A DNA stretch of 64,000 nt from NCBI GenBank assembly GCA_963834825.1, contig CAWICZ010000012.1, positions 24,616 through 88,615 on the forward strand. The letters are read 5' to 3'. Of this stretch, positions 54,401 to 62,943 are shown in pieces. Below the pieces are notes generated by a model. That model had not been told where the DNA came from. It made no database searches and saw only the letters and a program-made list of their open reading frames with translations. The position numbers and the translations under genes were made by a program. The stretch is from JACDAN01 sp963834825. Its GTDB lineage: Bacteria; Actinomycetota; Thermoleophilia; Gaiellales; Gaiellaceae. How positions within the stretch are numbered: the stretch's first letter is position 1; the number at the start of each line of letters is the position of its first letter.

Positions 54401-54727
54401 GCCGGGGATCACTCTTGACAGAAGTACGAACAGCCCCAGCGTGGCGAGTGGAACGAAAGCGGCGAGGAGCCAATAGCGCCAGAAGTGAAGATACGAGTTG
54501 AAGTTGCTGTGGATTGGGTAGCCGACGATGTCGGTTCGGACGTCGAGCTCCTTCGGCACCTGCGTCCAGATCGCGTAGGCCGCCCCGACCGCAACCGCGA
54601 ACGCGGCCGCGAACTCAAGAACTGGCAGCGCCGATGTGAGCAGTCTCTTGCGCGGAGCCTGACGAGCGGCGACGCGCTCCTCCTCACGTACCGGCGGGGC
54701 AGTCTTCTGCGACTCGGCTCGGCTCAC
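51488..54727 (-). CDS. Large multi-span membrane protein with C-terminal beta-rich domain
   Basis: The product has 1,079 residues. About 13-15 TM helices lie between residues 35 and 650 (loops with H-E-G-E-P-L-A-G-A, Y-Y-H-K-F-L-A-R-P-D-L-P-H), followed by an outer region of about 430 residues containing F-D-F-T-N-N-P-A-L-F-H and a beta-rich end. The layout resembles GT-C membrane glycosyltransferases or O-antigen polymerase-type proteins, but I do not recognise a named family. GTG 54727 overlaps the upstream methyltransferase stop by 4 nt, so it was chosen over ATG 54772. Confidence 0.75.
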   Translation of the reverse strand: MSRAESQKTAPPVREEERVAARQAPRKRLLTSALPVLEFAAAFAVAVGAAYAIWTQVPKELDVRTDIVGYPIHSNFNSYLHFWRYWLLAAFVPLATLGLFVLLSRVIPGGNAWRRPRARRPADEPPPPEPTHGQRVATGIGRTLFVGAIFGLEGATVAFSERSWILSVGVPVTAGYALLASLVAIALGRVGRAPDDFWGRLALVNIAAIPLCFAGLYAVSRSTQVTLEVSGEVREYSWLPGWLAAGGTAALLAWAISGTVRAGGTGMVLAYERRLVLLVAAPVALLLFLAALPGLWRPMDMFHEGEPLAGALLTEDGAFPWRDLIFIHGFLNDVLFPLLGFTLFEDSRWGFVAGTVVVLIPLYWISVYYLCAYLFHRNWLFLVGTQLAVILGVVFAAHLRFELLPLALRFMLLPLALLLLAALFSKPSLLRAAAFMAVVFVQAVVTPEAGIAAVALLATVLLWDLCYYSRGRPFLQNFRRAILCAAFGAVFSVLWVSFLAGFGALDDFVFAYLTFSSGHELTGAFPIDWVNDRFVFEVVAPVVLVVLAIWYFGIQFLRGRALSVADWTMGALAIFVALYYHKFLARPDLPHAYQSFAPAVPLVFYVLYRGIGFIGQGVGHVRPGLGSPARLAATALALTVVLVTAPLSLADVVPDAPTRLDVTLAAPPQVPAVGFVQSEPAYVELERSLDTILDTYAGPNDAIFDFTNNPALFHYLLDRPSPTRYYHVSMAIRADTQDDLVKELRRQPPKLVVYSGAFTGLQTWDGISNQVRHYRVSRYLLDHYRPLAKWNGYVFMGLKGLRFPPALSFSKKVRGPVQTTGLYPRTQPCDWGYAPNFFAEQPSDESKADPLPLKATRLSTLQGWAIDPGAKAPVAAVIAAIDGRVVAQTSPTGRRPDIASLFKSRAYVDAGYVLSAPVPLASGESQRRVRVYGLSRSGKASELSYGPAARPELRLGSRPGSLLVDGRRIPVVEGAARGFVDSVSLPDQLIALDVPSGISLGRYSWLEIESASALGANNFTVTDLPSDIDHGVHFKTLARGEKRLLVDVGACSQWHGFRSGRLYLVAGESEGIRAVRLYR

Positions 54728-55512
54728 CCAGCTCGGGGCAGTCGCGCGTACGCGACGGTCTGCCAGCCCCACCGCGAGGCATCGAGGTTTAGACGGAACA
54801 GGGAGCCGAAGACCCTCATTGCGAGCCGCGCGGGGACCGAGGTGTCTCTAGCGGCCGCCTCGGCGACGAGACGCCTGCCGCGGAGGATGACGACCAGCCG
54901 ATAGAGGTTGAAGAACGGGAAGCCGGCTCCCGTCACCAGCTCGACCTCGAACCCCACTCGTTCTAGTAATCGCTGCAGCTCCTTCGGCCCATAATGCTTG
55001 CGATGGCCGATGTGGCGGTCGAAGGCGGACATCGGCCCGCCGGGGACTGTGACGAGCAGTACGCAACCTGGCGCGAGGTACGGGATTGCATTACTGAGCA
55101 GAGTTTCGGGCTCATCGAGGTGCTCGAGCACCTCGGAGCAGACCGCGTTGGTCGCCCAGCCACGATACTCGGCCGCAGGCAGCCCGGCCACCATCAGGTC
55201 CCGCTCCTCGAATTTGGCGCCGGAGACCTTTCGGCTGGCTAGCTCGACACCCGCCCTGCTCAGCTCGAGCCCCAGGATCTCGGCGGTCGGCAGCACGGCC
55301 CGCAAGGCTGCTGCGAGGTCGCCCGTTCCGGAGCCGATGTCGAGCACGCGCTGCGGGCTCCCCTCCCGTACGAGCAGGCGGACGATCAGTTCTTGTCGGT
55401 ACTGCTGCGCCGGGTTGATCGCTGCGGATCCGGCATAGTCCGTCCAGTGCTGGTCCCAGTCGTCGCGGCCGGCCTCGACGGCGGCGTTTAGCTGCTCGGT
55501 CGGCTCACGCAT
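54724..55512 (-). CDS. Class I SAM methyltransferase
   Basis: A 262-residue methyltransferase: R-V-L-D-I-G-S-G-T-G-D-L near residue 56, C-S-E-V-L-E-H-L near 125, V-T-V-P-G-G-P near 155 and I-G-H-R-K-H-Y near 168. The C-terminal 70 residues carry a hydrophobic stretch and R-W-G-W-Q-T-V-A. It is the first gene of a pair with the large membrane protein; a shared role in glycan modification is likely. Nothing upstream on this strand for 600 bp except a gene fragment. Confidence 0.87.
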   Translation of the reverse strand: MREPTEQLNAAVEAGRDDWDQHWTDYAGSAAINPAQQYRQELIVRLLVREGSPQRVLDIGSGTGDLAAALRAVLPTAEILGLELSRAGVELASRKVSGAKFEERDLMVAGLPAAEYRGWATNAVCSEVLEHLDEPETLLSNAIPYLAPGCVLLVTVPGGPMSAFDRHIGHRKHYGPKELQRLLERVGFEVELVTGAGFPFFNLYRLVVILRGRRLVAEAAARDTSVPARLAMRVFGSLFRLNLDASRWGWQTVAYARLPRAG

Positions 55513-55568
55513 GGGCGCCGATGATACTTTCGCCGTCCGCCGTTCCTAGCGGACTCCCAGTCCGAAGC

Positions 55569-55943
55569 CTAGTATCGAACAACCTCGACCCCACTTCGGC
55601 CACCGTCAACAGGGCGACTCGGCGCAGGCAGCGGGCAGACAGTGCACCGCGTAAACGTATGGTCCAAGCGCCGCCTAAGTACGAACGGGCCGAGCATCTC
55701 CATCAACCCGTCCCCGAGCTCCAGCGAGCCGCCGCCGCGTAACAAGGTGACCACATGTCGGCCCCGCTCCAGCTGCACCGACGTGAAGAAGCCGTACTGA
55801 TTGCGGCCGTTCGCGTGCTCCTCGATGCGGCCGACCGAACGGCCGTCGAGCCAGACCTCGTAGCCGTGCGTCCGAAGGAGCCTTCGATCCTGAGCTCGTA
55901 CGTGCCGGTGTGCAGGCCTGCTCGCAACTGGCGACCTACGCAC
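55569..55943 (-). pseudogene. C-terminal fragment of a membrane glycan protein
   Basis: Two joined frames (deletion near 55,865) read Y-E-L-R-I-E-G-S-F-G-R-T, Y-E-V-W-L-D-G-R-S-V-G, then V-T-L-L-R-G-G-G-S-L-E and L-G-P-F-V-L. This is the beta-rich end found on large membrane proteins of glycan loci in related actinobacteria. A stop precedes it in frame and no TM part remains, so it is a 5'-truncated remnant. It ends at TAG 55571-55569. Confidence 0.5.
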
Positions 55944-55970
55944 TACGATCGTCTGGTTGTCAGCAGCCCA

Positions 55971-56091
55971 GACCGAGGCATGACCATCCTCACGCCGGAG
56001 TGGCTCGCGCGCACGGCGTGCCCGCCGTGGAGCATTACCGAGGACGCCGCCCGGCCGGAAGGACGACCAGGACGTCTTCGTCATTGAGCGG
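55971..56091 (+). pseudogene. C-terminal fragment of a methyltransferase
   Basis: The frame D-R-G-M-T-I-L-T-P-E-W...T-A-C-P-P-W-S-I, then after a shift near 56,050 D-D-Q-D-V-F-V-I-E-R, matches the last 45 residues of the methyltransferase at 42.8 kb. No SAM-binding part precedes it. It lies head-to-head with the minus-strand fragment; the two 5' truncations are only about 28 bp apart, marking a rearrangement junction. Confidence 0.55.
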
Positions 56092-56114
56092 ACATGCCTC
56101 GACAGCTCCGGGCT

Positions 56115-56783
56115 CTACGAGGCCGGCGGCCGCGGGCCGGCGGTGCGGAGCGCGAGTGCCAGGAGCAGAGGAACGATGAGCCCGACACCCGCGGCCAGCG
56201 CCCAGAACACCCATGGCCCGACCCACGATGCGTTAAAGGTGGCTGCCCGCCGGAACATCTCCGGCGTTAGCGAGAGGAGCTTGATGGACTCATCGTGGAG
56301 GAAGACCATTTGGGCATCCAGGCCGACGTCCCGGCCGTCGAGGCGCAATGTGCTCGCGTACGCCGCCTGGCTGGCGTTTCCGTAGAGCGCGACAGGGCCA
56401 GCGCCGGCATTGCGGAGGCAGACCGAGATCCGGCCCTCCGGGGCCTCCCGCTCGAGTGGGACGGTCCTGGCGCGGTTGTCGGGATAGCCGCCTTCGAGAC
56501 GGCCGGCGGCAAGCTCTCGGCCCGACGATGCGTCTCGAACCGAAACGACGAGCGGCGGGCCCGGCAACGCATAGGTGCCGAAGACGAGCTCGACCGCGTC
56601 GAACGGCGCGGATGCGTCGATCGGCGTCTGGCAGGCGGTTCGACCGGGGTCGATCCGTGCCACAACCCGGTCTCCCACGACACCGAGAGTGAAAGCCAAG
56701 TGGCGCTCCTCGCGGGCCGCTATCAGCAGGAACGCGACGACTCCGACGAGCGCCGTGCAGAGCAAGGCGACGGCGCTACGCAA
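56115..56783 (-). CDS. Membrane-anchored protein of unknown function coupled to DUF2142
   Basis: About 222 residues: an N-terminal TM helix (V-A-L-L-C-T-A-L-V-G-V-V-A-F-L-L), an outer beta-rich domain of about 140 residues (V-V-A-R-I-D-P-G-R-T, F-D-A-V-E-L-V-F-G, I-S-V-C-L-R-N) and a C-terminal TM helix near 195-215. TTG 56783 overlaps the DUF2142 stop and is the best start. Domain order suggests a sensing or assembly partner of the DUF2142 protein. Confidence 0.6.
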   Translation of the reverse strand: MRSAVALLCTALVGVVAFLLIAAREERHLAFTLGVVGDRVVARIDPGRTACQTPIDASAPFDAVELVFGTYALPGPPLVVSVRDASSGRELAAGRLEGGYPDNRARTVPLEREAPEGRISVCLRNAGAGPVALYGNASQAAYASTLRLDGRDVGLDAQMVFLHDESIKLLSLTPEMFRRAATFNASWVGPWVFWALAAGVGLIVPLLLALALRTAGPRPPAS

Positions 56784-58230
56784 AGTAGCGCTCCGCGACA
56801 AGCCCGAGCGAGAACAGCTGCAGCACGAACAGCGCTCCGACCACCATCCCGAGGGCAATGGGCTGCGTCCGCCCTCGGATCCGCTGGACGAGGCCTGCCA
56901 CAGCCACGCCCCAGAGCGGCAGCAACGGAAACAGGTAACGGCCCTGGTTGAAGGGAAGTTGTTGCTCGACGATGGTCTTGTACTCGACCCAGTGCAGGCC
57001 GGCGAGCAGACAGACCAACGCCAGCCCGAGGAACGCTACGACGGCGTGGTCGATGGATCGCCACTGGAGGAAGACCATCGTTACCCCGCCGGCGAGCACG
57101 AGAGCCGAAACGAGCGCGAGCAGCTTGTAGACCCAGCTCGGGAAGCGCACCTCCAGCCAGCCGAATGCCGCCCAGCCGGTGTCGACCCAGACGCTCTTCA
57201 CCCGCAGGTCGTCGATGCCGCTGAAGGGAATCTGCGACGGCAGCCTCGGCAAGTAGAACTGCCAGAGGTAGCTCCCGAACGAGCGCACGTCGAGACTCGC
57301 GTTCTCCTCGCCGCTTGCACCGATCTGGTTCACCGCCGGGCGATCGAGCGCTCGGGCGGTTATCAGCCACCCGCCGGCGGGAATCGCGAGCGCCAGCACG
57401 GCCGCCGCCGCGAGCGCGACGATCCGTCGGACGCCCTCGCCGCGCCGACGCCAGGCCCCGACCGCGAGAGCCAGCAACGCAGGTGGCACCAACGCGTAGC
57501 TCGTTCCCTTGACGAGGACGGCCAGGCCGACCGTTGCGAAGAGGGCAACGCCGTCGACCAACGTGAGCCCTCGTTTCAGGACACGCACTCCCAACCAGAG
57601 CGCAAGCGACCAGAGTGCGAAGAGCAGCCCGTCCGGGCTGACCGAGCTGGAGATGAACGTCATCATTGGGTGCAGGCCGACCACGGCGGTGCTGCAGACC
57701 TGGAGACGACGGTCTCGATCGAAGAGCTCACCGGCCAGCAGCCAAGTGCCCACACAGGTGACGAGCAGGAGCAACGCAGACCAGAGGCGCATGAGGTAGA
57801 GCCGGTCGAAGATGTCTCCTGCGCTCGCCGCCAGGTACGCAGGCGCCGCGTACAAGTAGTAGAGAGGTGGGTTGGTCGAGGCCGGGTTGAACCCTCGGCC
57901 ATCTTCCCGCGCGGACGCGCCGAGCCGCGCGTCGGCTGCCTTCCACCGGGCGTAGGCGTCGCGGCTCCATTCCGGCTTTGTCGCCAGGATTGCCGCGACC
58001 TGTGGAGCGTTCGAACTCGCCCAGGCCAGAGCGAGTTCCGATGAGAGGCCGTTTCCGGTCTCAGCGGGAAGATCGAAGCGCTCCGCCACGAGCTGGGCGT
58101 ATGCGAAGTGCGCGGTCTCGTCGGGCGCCTGCCATGGCGGAACGAGGAGCGCCCAGGTGAAAGCGAGCAGGAGTACGGCGAGGAGCAACGGCGGCAGCGG
58201 CCGCGGAATGGACCGCCAGGCGTCTCTCAC
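56776..58230 (-). CDS. DUF2142 family membrane protein
   Basis: A 484-residue protein with about 11 TM helices and the N-terminal loop P-P-W-Q-A-P-D-E-T-A-H-F that marks DUF2142 proteins, followed by N-P-P-L-Y-Y near residue 120 and S-P-D-G-L-L-F near 200. The loop resembles the donor-binding loop of GT-C glycosyltransferases, so a polyprenyl-phosphate-sugar-dependent transferase is likely. The start overlaps the end of the upstream methyltransferase gene by 4 nt. Confidence 0.88.
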   Translation of the reverse strand: MRDAWRSIPRPLPPLLLAVLLLAFTWALLVPPWQAPDETAHFAYAQLVAERFDLPAETGNGLSSELALAWASSNAPQVAAILATKPEWSRDAYARWKAADARLGASAREDGRGFNPASTNPPLYYLYAAPAYLAASAGDIFDRLYLMRLWSALLLLVTCVGTWLLAGELFDRDRRLQVCSTAVVGLHPMMTFISSSVSPDGLLFALWSLALWLGVRVLKRGLTLVDGVALFATVGLAVLVKGTSYALVPPALLALAVGAWRRRGEGVRRIVALAAAAVLALAIPAGGWLITARALDRPAVNQIGASGEENASLDVRSFGSYLWQFYLPRLPSQIPFSGIDDLRVKSVWVDTGWAAFGWLEVRFPSWVYKLLALVSALVLAGGVTMVFLQWRSIDHAVVAFLGLALVCLLAGLHWVEYKTIVEQQLPFNQGRYLFPLLPLWGVAVAGLVQRIRGRTQPIALGMVVGALFVLQLFSLGLVAERYFA

Positions 58231-59009
58231 GGCTGGGCTGATTCGCTGCTTTGATTGCTGACCCGCTCGCGATCGTTCGCGGACGGGTCGTCAATGTCCA
58301 ATGACCTCGGTGGCCGGGATTGCGGTGCGATTCGCGCGGTGGCCGTGGGCTCGGGAACGGCTGCGACGACGAACTGGTAGGCAAGCAGCGGTGGCCGCAG
58401 GCGTCCGATCGCGTGGGCGAGGCCCTCGACCTGGACGGCGGACAGCAGTGGGACGGGCACAGTGAAGTCGGACACCGTCACGCGGTAGCCGGCGCTCTCG
58501 AGGCACTCGATCAGGGTCTTGCGGGTGAAGAGGTGGGTGTGCGTGCGGTCGAGGATTCCCCGTTCCGTGTAGCGGAAGCGACCGAAGAGGAAGCCGACCC
58601 TGATCGCCCAGTTCGCGACGTTGGGCGTGCTGAGTACTAGCCGGCCCTCGGGACGTAGCAGTGGCCGAACGCGCTCAAGGAAGCCCTGGGGATCGCGGAG
58701 GTGCTCGATCAGGTCGCCGCAGACCACGGCGTCGAAGCTTGATGGCTCGAAGGGCAGCTCCATCGTCTCGACGTCGCCGGTGTGGACAGCCACGCAGAAC
58801 CGGCGTGCCTTTACTGCTGCGCGCTCGTCGAGCTCGAGGCCGTAGACCTTAGCTCCCCGTGCCTGCAAGCGTTCAGCCAGGTAGCCCGAGGAGCAGCCGG
58901 CGTCGAGAACCACGTCCGCTCCCTCGAGGAGCAGGAGCAGCTTCTCGTGGGCGCGATGAGGGCGGGAGTTGTAGGGGACGTACGCGTCTTGGTCGCCCGG
59001 CCGCGGCAC
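58227..59009 (-). CDS. Class I SAM methyltransferase
   Basis: A 260-residue enzyme: V-V-L-D-A-G-C-S-S-G-Y-L-A near residue 33, G-L-E-L-D-E near 57, V-V-C-G-D-L-I-E-H-L near 95 and L-S-T-P-N-V-A-N-W near 125. The pattern is that of methyltransferases in surface-glycan clusters. The C-terminal 40 residues are polar and Ser/Arg-rich. ATG start follows the flippase-like gene by 34 bp. Confidence 0.88.
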   Translation of the reverse strand: MPRPGDQDAYVPYNSRPHRAHEKLLLLLEGADVVLDAGCSSGYLAERLQARGAKVYGLELDERAAVKARRFCVAVHTGDVETMELPFEPSSFDAVVCGDLIEHLRDPQGFLERVRPLLRPEGRLVLSTPNVANWAIRVGFLFGRFRYTERGILDRTHTHLFTRKTLIECLESAGYRVTVSDFTVPVPLLSAVQVEGLAHAIGRLRPPLLAYQFVVAAVPEPTATARIAPQSRPPRSLDIDDPSANDRERVSNQSSESAQP

Positions 59010-59043
59010 GCGCCCATGATAGGGAGCGGCAACCGTGGCGCGC

Positions 59044-60033
59044 CTAGCCGACAGGTGGCCGGGTCACCGGCCGTGCGGCCGCCGCTCGAGCACGAAGGGA
59101 CTCGTAGCCGGCGGTGAAAGCGACTAGGGCGGCGCTCGCCAGCAAGATGGTGGCTGCGCTCAGCAGGGAGAGCAGCGTCGCATCGGCCGCGCCGATGCCT
59201 GCCTCGCCGAGGAGGAGCACGAAGCCTCCCTCGCGGACACCGATTCCGCCGATCGAAACGGGGACCAGCATCGCGACGAGAACCGTGGGGGTGACTGCCG
59301 CGGCGAGCGCGAAGGAGACCTCGACGCCGACGGTCTTCCCGGCCAGGACCACGGCGAGCACGCCGAGGCCCTGGTAGACGAGGCCCAGGCACAGGAGCCA
59401 GGCCATCAGCCCCCTGGACCCGGCCCAACCCCGCAGCGCAGTCCAAGCTTCGCGGATGAGAGCCGCCGGCCGCTCGGGAAGACGGCGCACGATGGGGCGC
59501 GCGCCCGCAGCCGCCAGGGCAGCGACGACCAGGGCTGCGACCAGGCCGAGCGTGACCCAACCCAGGACCCGGATGACCGAGCTCGGCACGGAACCACCAT
59601 CGACGGCGAGCGCGGCCCAGGCGAGGACGAACAGGCAGACAAGCGCCGTCACCTTGTCCACAACGGTGGCTGCCGTCGCCCGGGTGAGACGCCCGCTCTC
59701 CCTCCCCACCAGCCAGGCTCGAACGGCATCTCCCCCGAATGCGCTCGGCAGGAGATTGTTGAGGAACAGGCCTGCGGAGAAGATCCTGACGGCGCGCAGC
59801 TCCGACACGTCGATGTCGGCGTGATGCAGCAGCATGTGCCAGCGAACTGCGCCGAGGACGCACGCGATGCCGATCACCGCAACTGCCGCGGCGAACCAAG
59901 CCCAGTTCCCGTCGCGAAGGGCGCGCGCGATTTCGTCCACGCCGGCATAGGCGAGCACGATCCCGAGCAGCAGCGCCGAGACGACGATGCGCAACGCGAG
60001 CCAGCCGGGATGGCGCCGCTTCTCAGTGCTCAT
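59044..60033 (-). CDS. Flippase-like membrane protein (LPG synthase TM domain family)
   Basis: A 329-residue protein with about eight TM helices, containing L-L-P-S-A-F-G-G-D-A-V-R near residue 95 and P-V-S-I-G-G-I-G-V-R-E-G near 255, the hallmarks of the AglD/lysylphosphatidylglycerol-synthase TM family. Members are thought to flip or handle lipid-linked sugars. ATG 60033 was chosen since upstream in-frame sequence overlaps the DUF2304 gene. Confidence 0.87.
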   Translation of the reverse strand: MSTEKRRHPGWLALRIVVSALLLGIVLAYAGVDEIARALRDGNWAWFAAAVAVIGIACVLGAVRWHMLLHHADIDVSELRAVRIFSAGLFLNNLLPSAFGGDAVRAWLVGRESGRLTRATAATVVDKVTALVCLFVLAWAALAVDGGSVPSSVIRVLGWVTLGLVAALVVAALAAAGARPIVRRLPERPAALIREAWTALRGWAGSRGLMAWLLCLGLVYQGLGVLAVVLAGKTVGVEVSFALAAAVTPTVLVAMLVPVSIGGIGVREGGFVLLLGEAGIGAADATLLSLLSAATILLASAALVAFTAGYESLRARAAAARPVTRPPVG

Positions 60034-60070
60034 GCGCTCGCGGCCCGAATCGGACCGGCCACCGCGCCTA

Positions 60071-60436
60071 TCAAGCCGCGGAATGCCGGCCCTGCTCCCG
60101 CTCGCGGCCTTCCTGCTCGAGCAGAGCGAGCCGCTGGGCCAGAATGCGGTTCTGATCGGCAAGCTTCGAGATCACCGTCGAATAGTGGAGAAGCACGACA
60201 GGATGAAGAGCAGCGCGAGCATGAACAGCGCCGATGGCGGATAGGCAATACCCACGAGGTTCGCGAGGGTGTCGAGGCCGTCTCGCCAGATCGCGAGGAC
60301 CAGGATCGTCGTCCCCGTCAGGAGCCAGAGGATGGCGTAGCGCTCGTGGAGACGGCGGCTGCGGATCAGCTCGAGGATGACGCCGAGCAGCACGAGGGCT
60401 GCGATCGCGGCGACGACGGAGATGCGAACGGGTCAT
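60071..60436 (-). CDS. DUF2304 protein (frameshifted)
   Basis: Joined frames give about 120 residues: M-T-V-R-I-S-V-V-A-A-I (one extra base near 60,430), a TM helix, R-S-R-R-L-H-E-R-Y-A-I-L-W-L-L, two further TM helices, then (after a shift near 60,185) a coiled coil ending E-Q-E-G-R-E-R-E-Q. DUF2304 proteins normally sit next to DPM-like GT2 enzymes, as here, and probably help anchor them. Confidence 0.7.
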   Translation of the reverse strand: MTRSHLRRRRDRSPRAARRHPRADPQPPSPRALRHPLAPDGDDDPGPRDLARRPRHPREPRGYCLSAIGAVHARAALHPVVLLHYSTVISKLADQNRILAQRLALLEQEGREREQGRHSAA

Positions 60437-61194
60437 CGGTTCCTCCAGAGGTGTCGGATAGCGCCGGAAGAGACCGACGAACAGCGCAAGGGAGACCTTG
60501 ATCATGTAGTAGATCGAGCTGGAAAAGGGTGATCGAGGATCGGCCGGCCGCGCGCGTGCGCATCGCACCGGGACCTCGACCATGCGCAGCCGGTGCCGAT
60601 GGACGAGCACCGTGGTCTCGACCTCCGGGTAGTCGTGCGGGTAGTCGGCGGCAAAGAGCCTGATTCCGAGCCGGTTCACGGCCCTGAAGCCCGAGGTCGT
60701 GTCGGTGATGCGCTGACGCGTGATCAACGAGACGAGCGCAGCGAAGATGCTGATTCCGATCCGGCGCCCGAGAGTGGCGCGGTACTGACGATCGCCGGTG
60801 AAGCGTGAGCCGACGACCATGTCGGCGGTCCCGTCGAGAATCGGCTCGAGCAGCCTCGCGATCTCGCTTGGATCATGCTGCCCGTCGCCGTCAACCTGCA
60901 CTGCGAGCTCGAAGCCGTGCTCGAGCGCGTACTGGTAGCCGGTCTGGACCGCACCGCCGATTCCGAGGTTGAACGGGAGCCTCACGACCGTTGCGCCCGC
61001 TTCCGCCGCGAGACGAGACGTGCGCGTCCGTCGAGCCGTCGTCGACGACGAGGATCTCGAGGTCGGGATCCGCAGCGCGGATCTCGCGCACGACGGAGGC
61101 GATCGAGCCCGCCTCGTTGTATGCGGGCACGATCGACAGCCGGCGCAGTCCGGAGCAGTCGTGCTTCGACCGGGGCGCTCTGTGCGCTCGTCAT
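60437..61194 (-). CDS. Dolichol-phosphate-mannose-synthase-like GT2 (frameshifted)
   Basis: From ATG 61194 two frameshifts (near 61,130 and 61,020) are needed; then S-I-V-P-A-Y-N-E-A-G-S-I, V-D-D-G-S-T-D, N-L-G-I-G-G-A-V-Q-T-G and V-D-G-D-G-Q-H-D-P-S-E give the GT2 donor site. The C-terminal part continues in the long frame (60,985 downward). Such enzymes transfer a sugar to polyprenyl phosphate. The stop is out of frame at the DUF2304 junction. Confidence 0.7.
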
Positions 61195-61266
61195 CGCTTC
61201 AATGGGGTGCTGCAAGACCAGTTGAGACTATCGGGTGGCTCCGCCAGCACGGCTTCGCGCACTGCA

Positions 61267-62282
61267 TCAGAGCGCCCGCCGCACGAGCGACCAGTAGCGC
61301 TCGAGGAGCGGGTTGACGACCGGAACGAGCCCGGGCACGGCGATCATCGCCGGATCGATCACGAGCGTCAGGTGGCGTGCTAGCTCCCGATCGGGCACGC
61401 GCCGCAATGCCTGCGTCTTGCGCCTGCGCTGCCTCAGCCACGGCCCGCCCGGCGCACGCACCACGCCCAGCCGGCGAGCTTGTCGCGTCCCCAGCCATCC
61501 TTGAGCGCGAGCGCGAGCATGGCGAGCTCGGTCGAGACGAGCACGCGGACCGAGCAGGATGAGGAGCCGCCCGGAGTACGCAGAGGACAGGAAGACGAGC
61601 CGGTTGCGTTCCAGGAAGTAGTGCTTGGTTTGGTGCCGTCCGTAGTCGTATTCGTGGTAAACGTCAGCCTCCGGCACCAGGACAATGCGAAGACCACGGA
61701 GCCGCGCCCGCCATGCGAGCTCCAGATCCTCCTGGTACATGAAGAGCTCTTCCGTGAAGCCGCCGAGCTCCCAGAACAGGTTCGTCCTCATCGCCATCGC
61801 GGCGCCGGTCGGATACGCGACCTCCTGCTCGTGCGTCACTTGCTCGACCGGCTCGCCGTAGCGCCCCGCCCATGCGAGACCCGTCACGTGGAGCACGTTC
61901 CCCGCCGAGTTCAGCAACTCCGGGCGGTCGAGCAGCCGCAGCCGCGCCGTCGTTATGCCGACTGCGGGATCGTCGAGCCGGGCGACGAGCGCTCCGATCG
62001 CGCCGGGGGCAGTGACCGTGTCCGGGTTCAGGAAGACGAGCACCGCACCCGTGGTATGACGAGCACCAAGATTGCAGCCACCTGCGAAGCCGAGGTTGGC
62101 GCCGGGCCTGATCACTCGCACGAACGTCCATGCGCTCCGCCTCTGCAATCTCGGCGCCGCCTTCGCCGTTGTCAACCACGACTACTTCAGTGTCGCGGTT
62201 AGACCTCCGGTTCGATCGAGCGCAGGCAGCGCATGAGAGCCGGGCCAGATCTGTACGCGACGATCACGACCGAGCAGAGCAC
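61267..62282 (-). CDS. Glycosyltransferase family 2, rhamnosyltransferase-like (frameshifted)
   Basis: GTG 62282 (GGAGGAAGG upstream) starts S-V-V-I-V-A-Y-R-S-G; then, over shifts near 62,190 and 62,115, E-V-V-V-V-D-N-G, N-L-G-F-A-G-G-C-N-L-G and F-L-N-P-D-T-V-T-A-P. The remaining frame shows Y-P-T-G-A-A-M-A-M-R and F-M-Y-Q-E-D-L-E-L-A-W-R. Two more shifts near 61,558 and 61,440 affect the end. It would add a sugar such as rhamnose in glycan assembly. Confidence 0.72.
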
Positions 62283-62300
62283 GCGACCCTTCCTCCCGAC

Positions 62301-62908
62301 CTACGCAGGCTTGACGACCGGCGGGCTCGGTGCTCCCGCCGAGCTGCGCGAAAGCAGCCCGAGGTCCGAATCGACCATCATCTCGACGAACTCGCCGACC
62401 GAGTGCGTCTCGCCGTTGCGACGACGTAATCGGCCGGCTGGTCCTGCTGGAGCATCAGCCACATCGCGCACGTAGTCGCCAGCGTAGCCCAGTCGCGCTT
62501 GCCGTCGAGGTTGCCGAGGACGAGCTCGTCGGCGATGCTCAGCTTGATACGCGCCACGCCGTCGCTGATTTTCCGCGTGAGAATTCGCGCCCGCCGCGCG
62601 GCGACTCGTGGTTAAAGAGGATTCCGCAGACCGCAAACAGGCCGAACGACTCTCGGTTGTTGACGGTGATGTAGTGCCCGTACGCCTTCGCGACGCCGTA
62701 CGGCGAGCGCGGATGGAACGGCGTTTGCTCGTTCTGCGGGACTTCGCGCACCTTGCCGAACATCTCTGACGACGAGGCTTTGATAGAAGCGAATGAAGCG
62801 GTCGGCGGTTCGGATGCTGTGCGGCGAGGTTGTGGGAGTTCGGCCAGATGGGTGCCGTCCTGACCCGTTATGCCCGTGATCAGCGCTGCGACCCGCCGGC
62901 GGCGCCAC
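62301..62908 (-). pseudogene. gmd: GDP-mannose 4,6-dehydratase, internally deleted
   Basis: The N-terminus A-L-I-T-G-I-T-G-Q-D-G-T-H-L-A-E is followed almost at once by R-F-I-R-F-Y-Q...S-S-S-E-M-F-G-K-V and P-F-H-P-R-S-P-Y-G-V-A-K, so about 90 residues (270 bp) of the Rossmann domain are missing. Two or more frameshifts follow, and the C-terminus (T-G-E-T-H-S-V-G-E-F-V-E) ends early. The family is about 320-340 residues; only about 200 codons remain. Unlike its neighbours this cannot be fixed by single bases, so the gene is dead or the assembly is collapsed here. Confidence 0.7.
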
Positions 62909-62943
62909 CCTAGCGGAGCCAGACTCCGGCTACGCTTGCTCGC

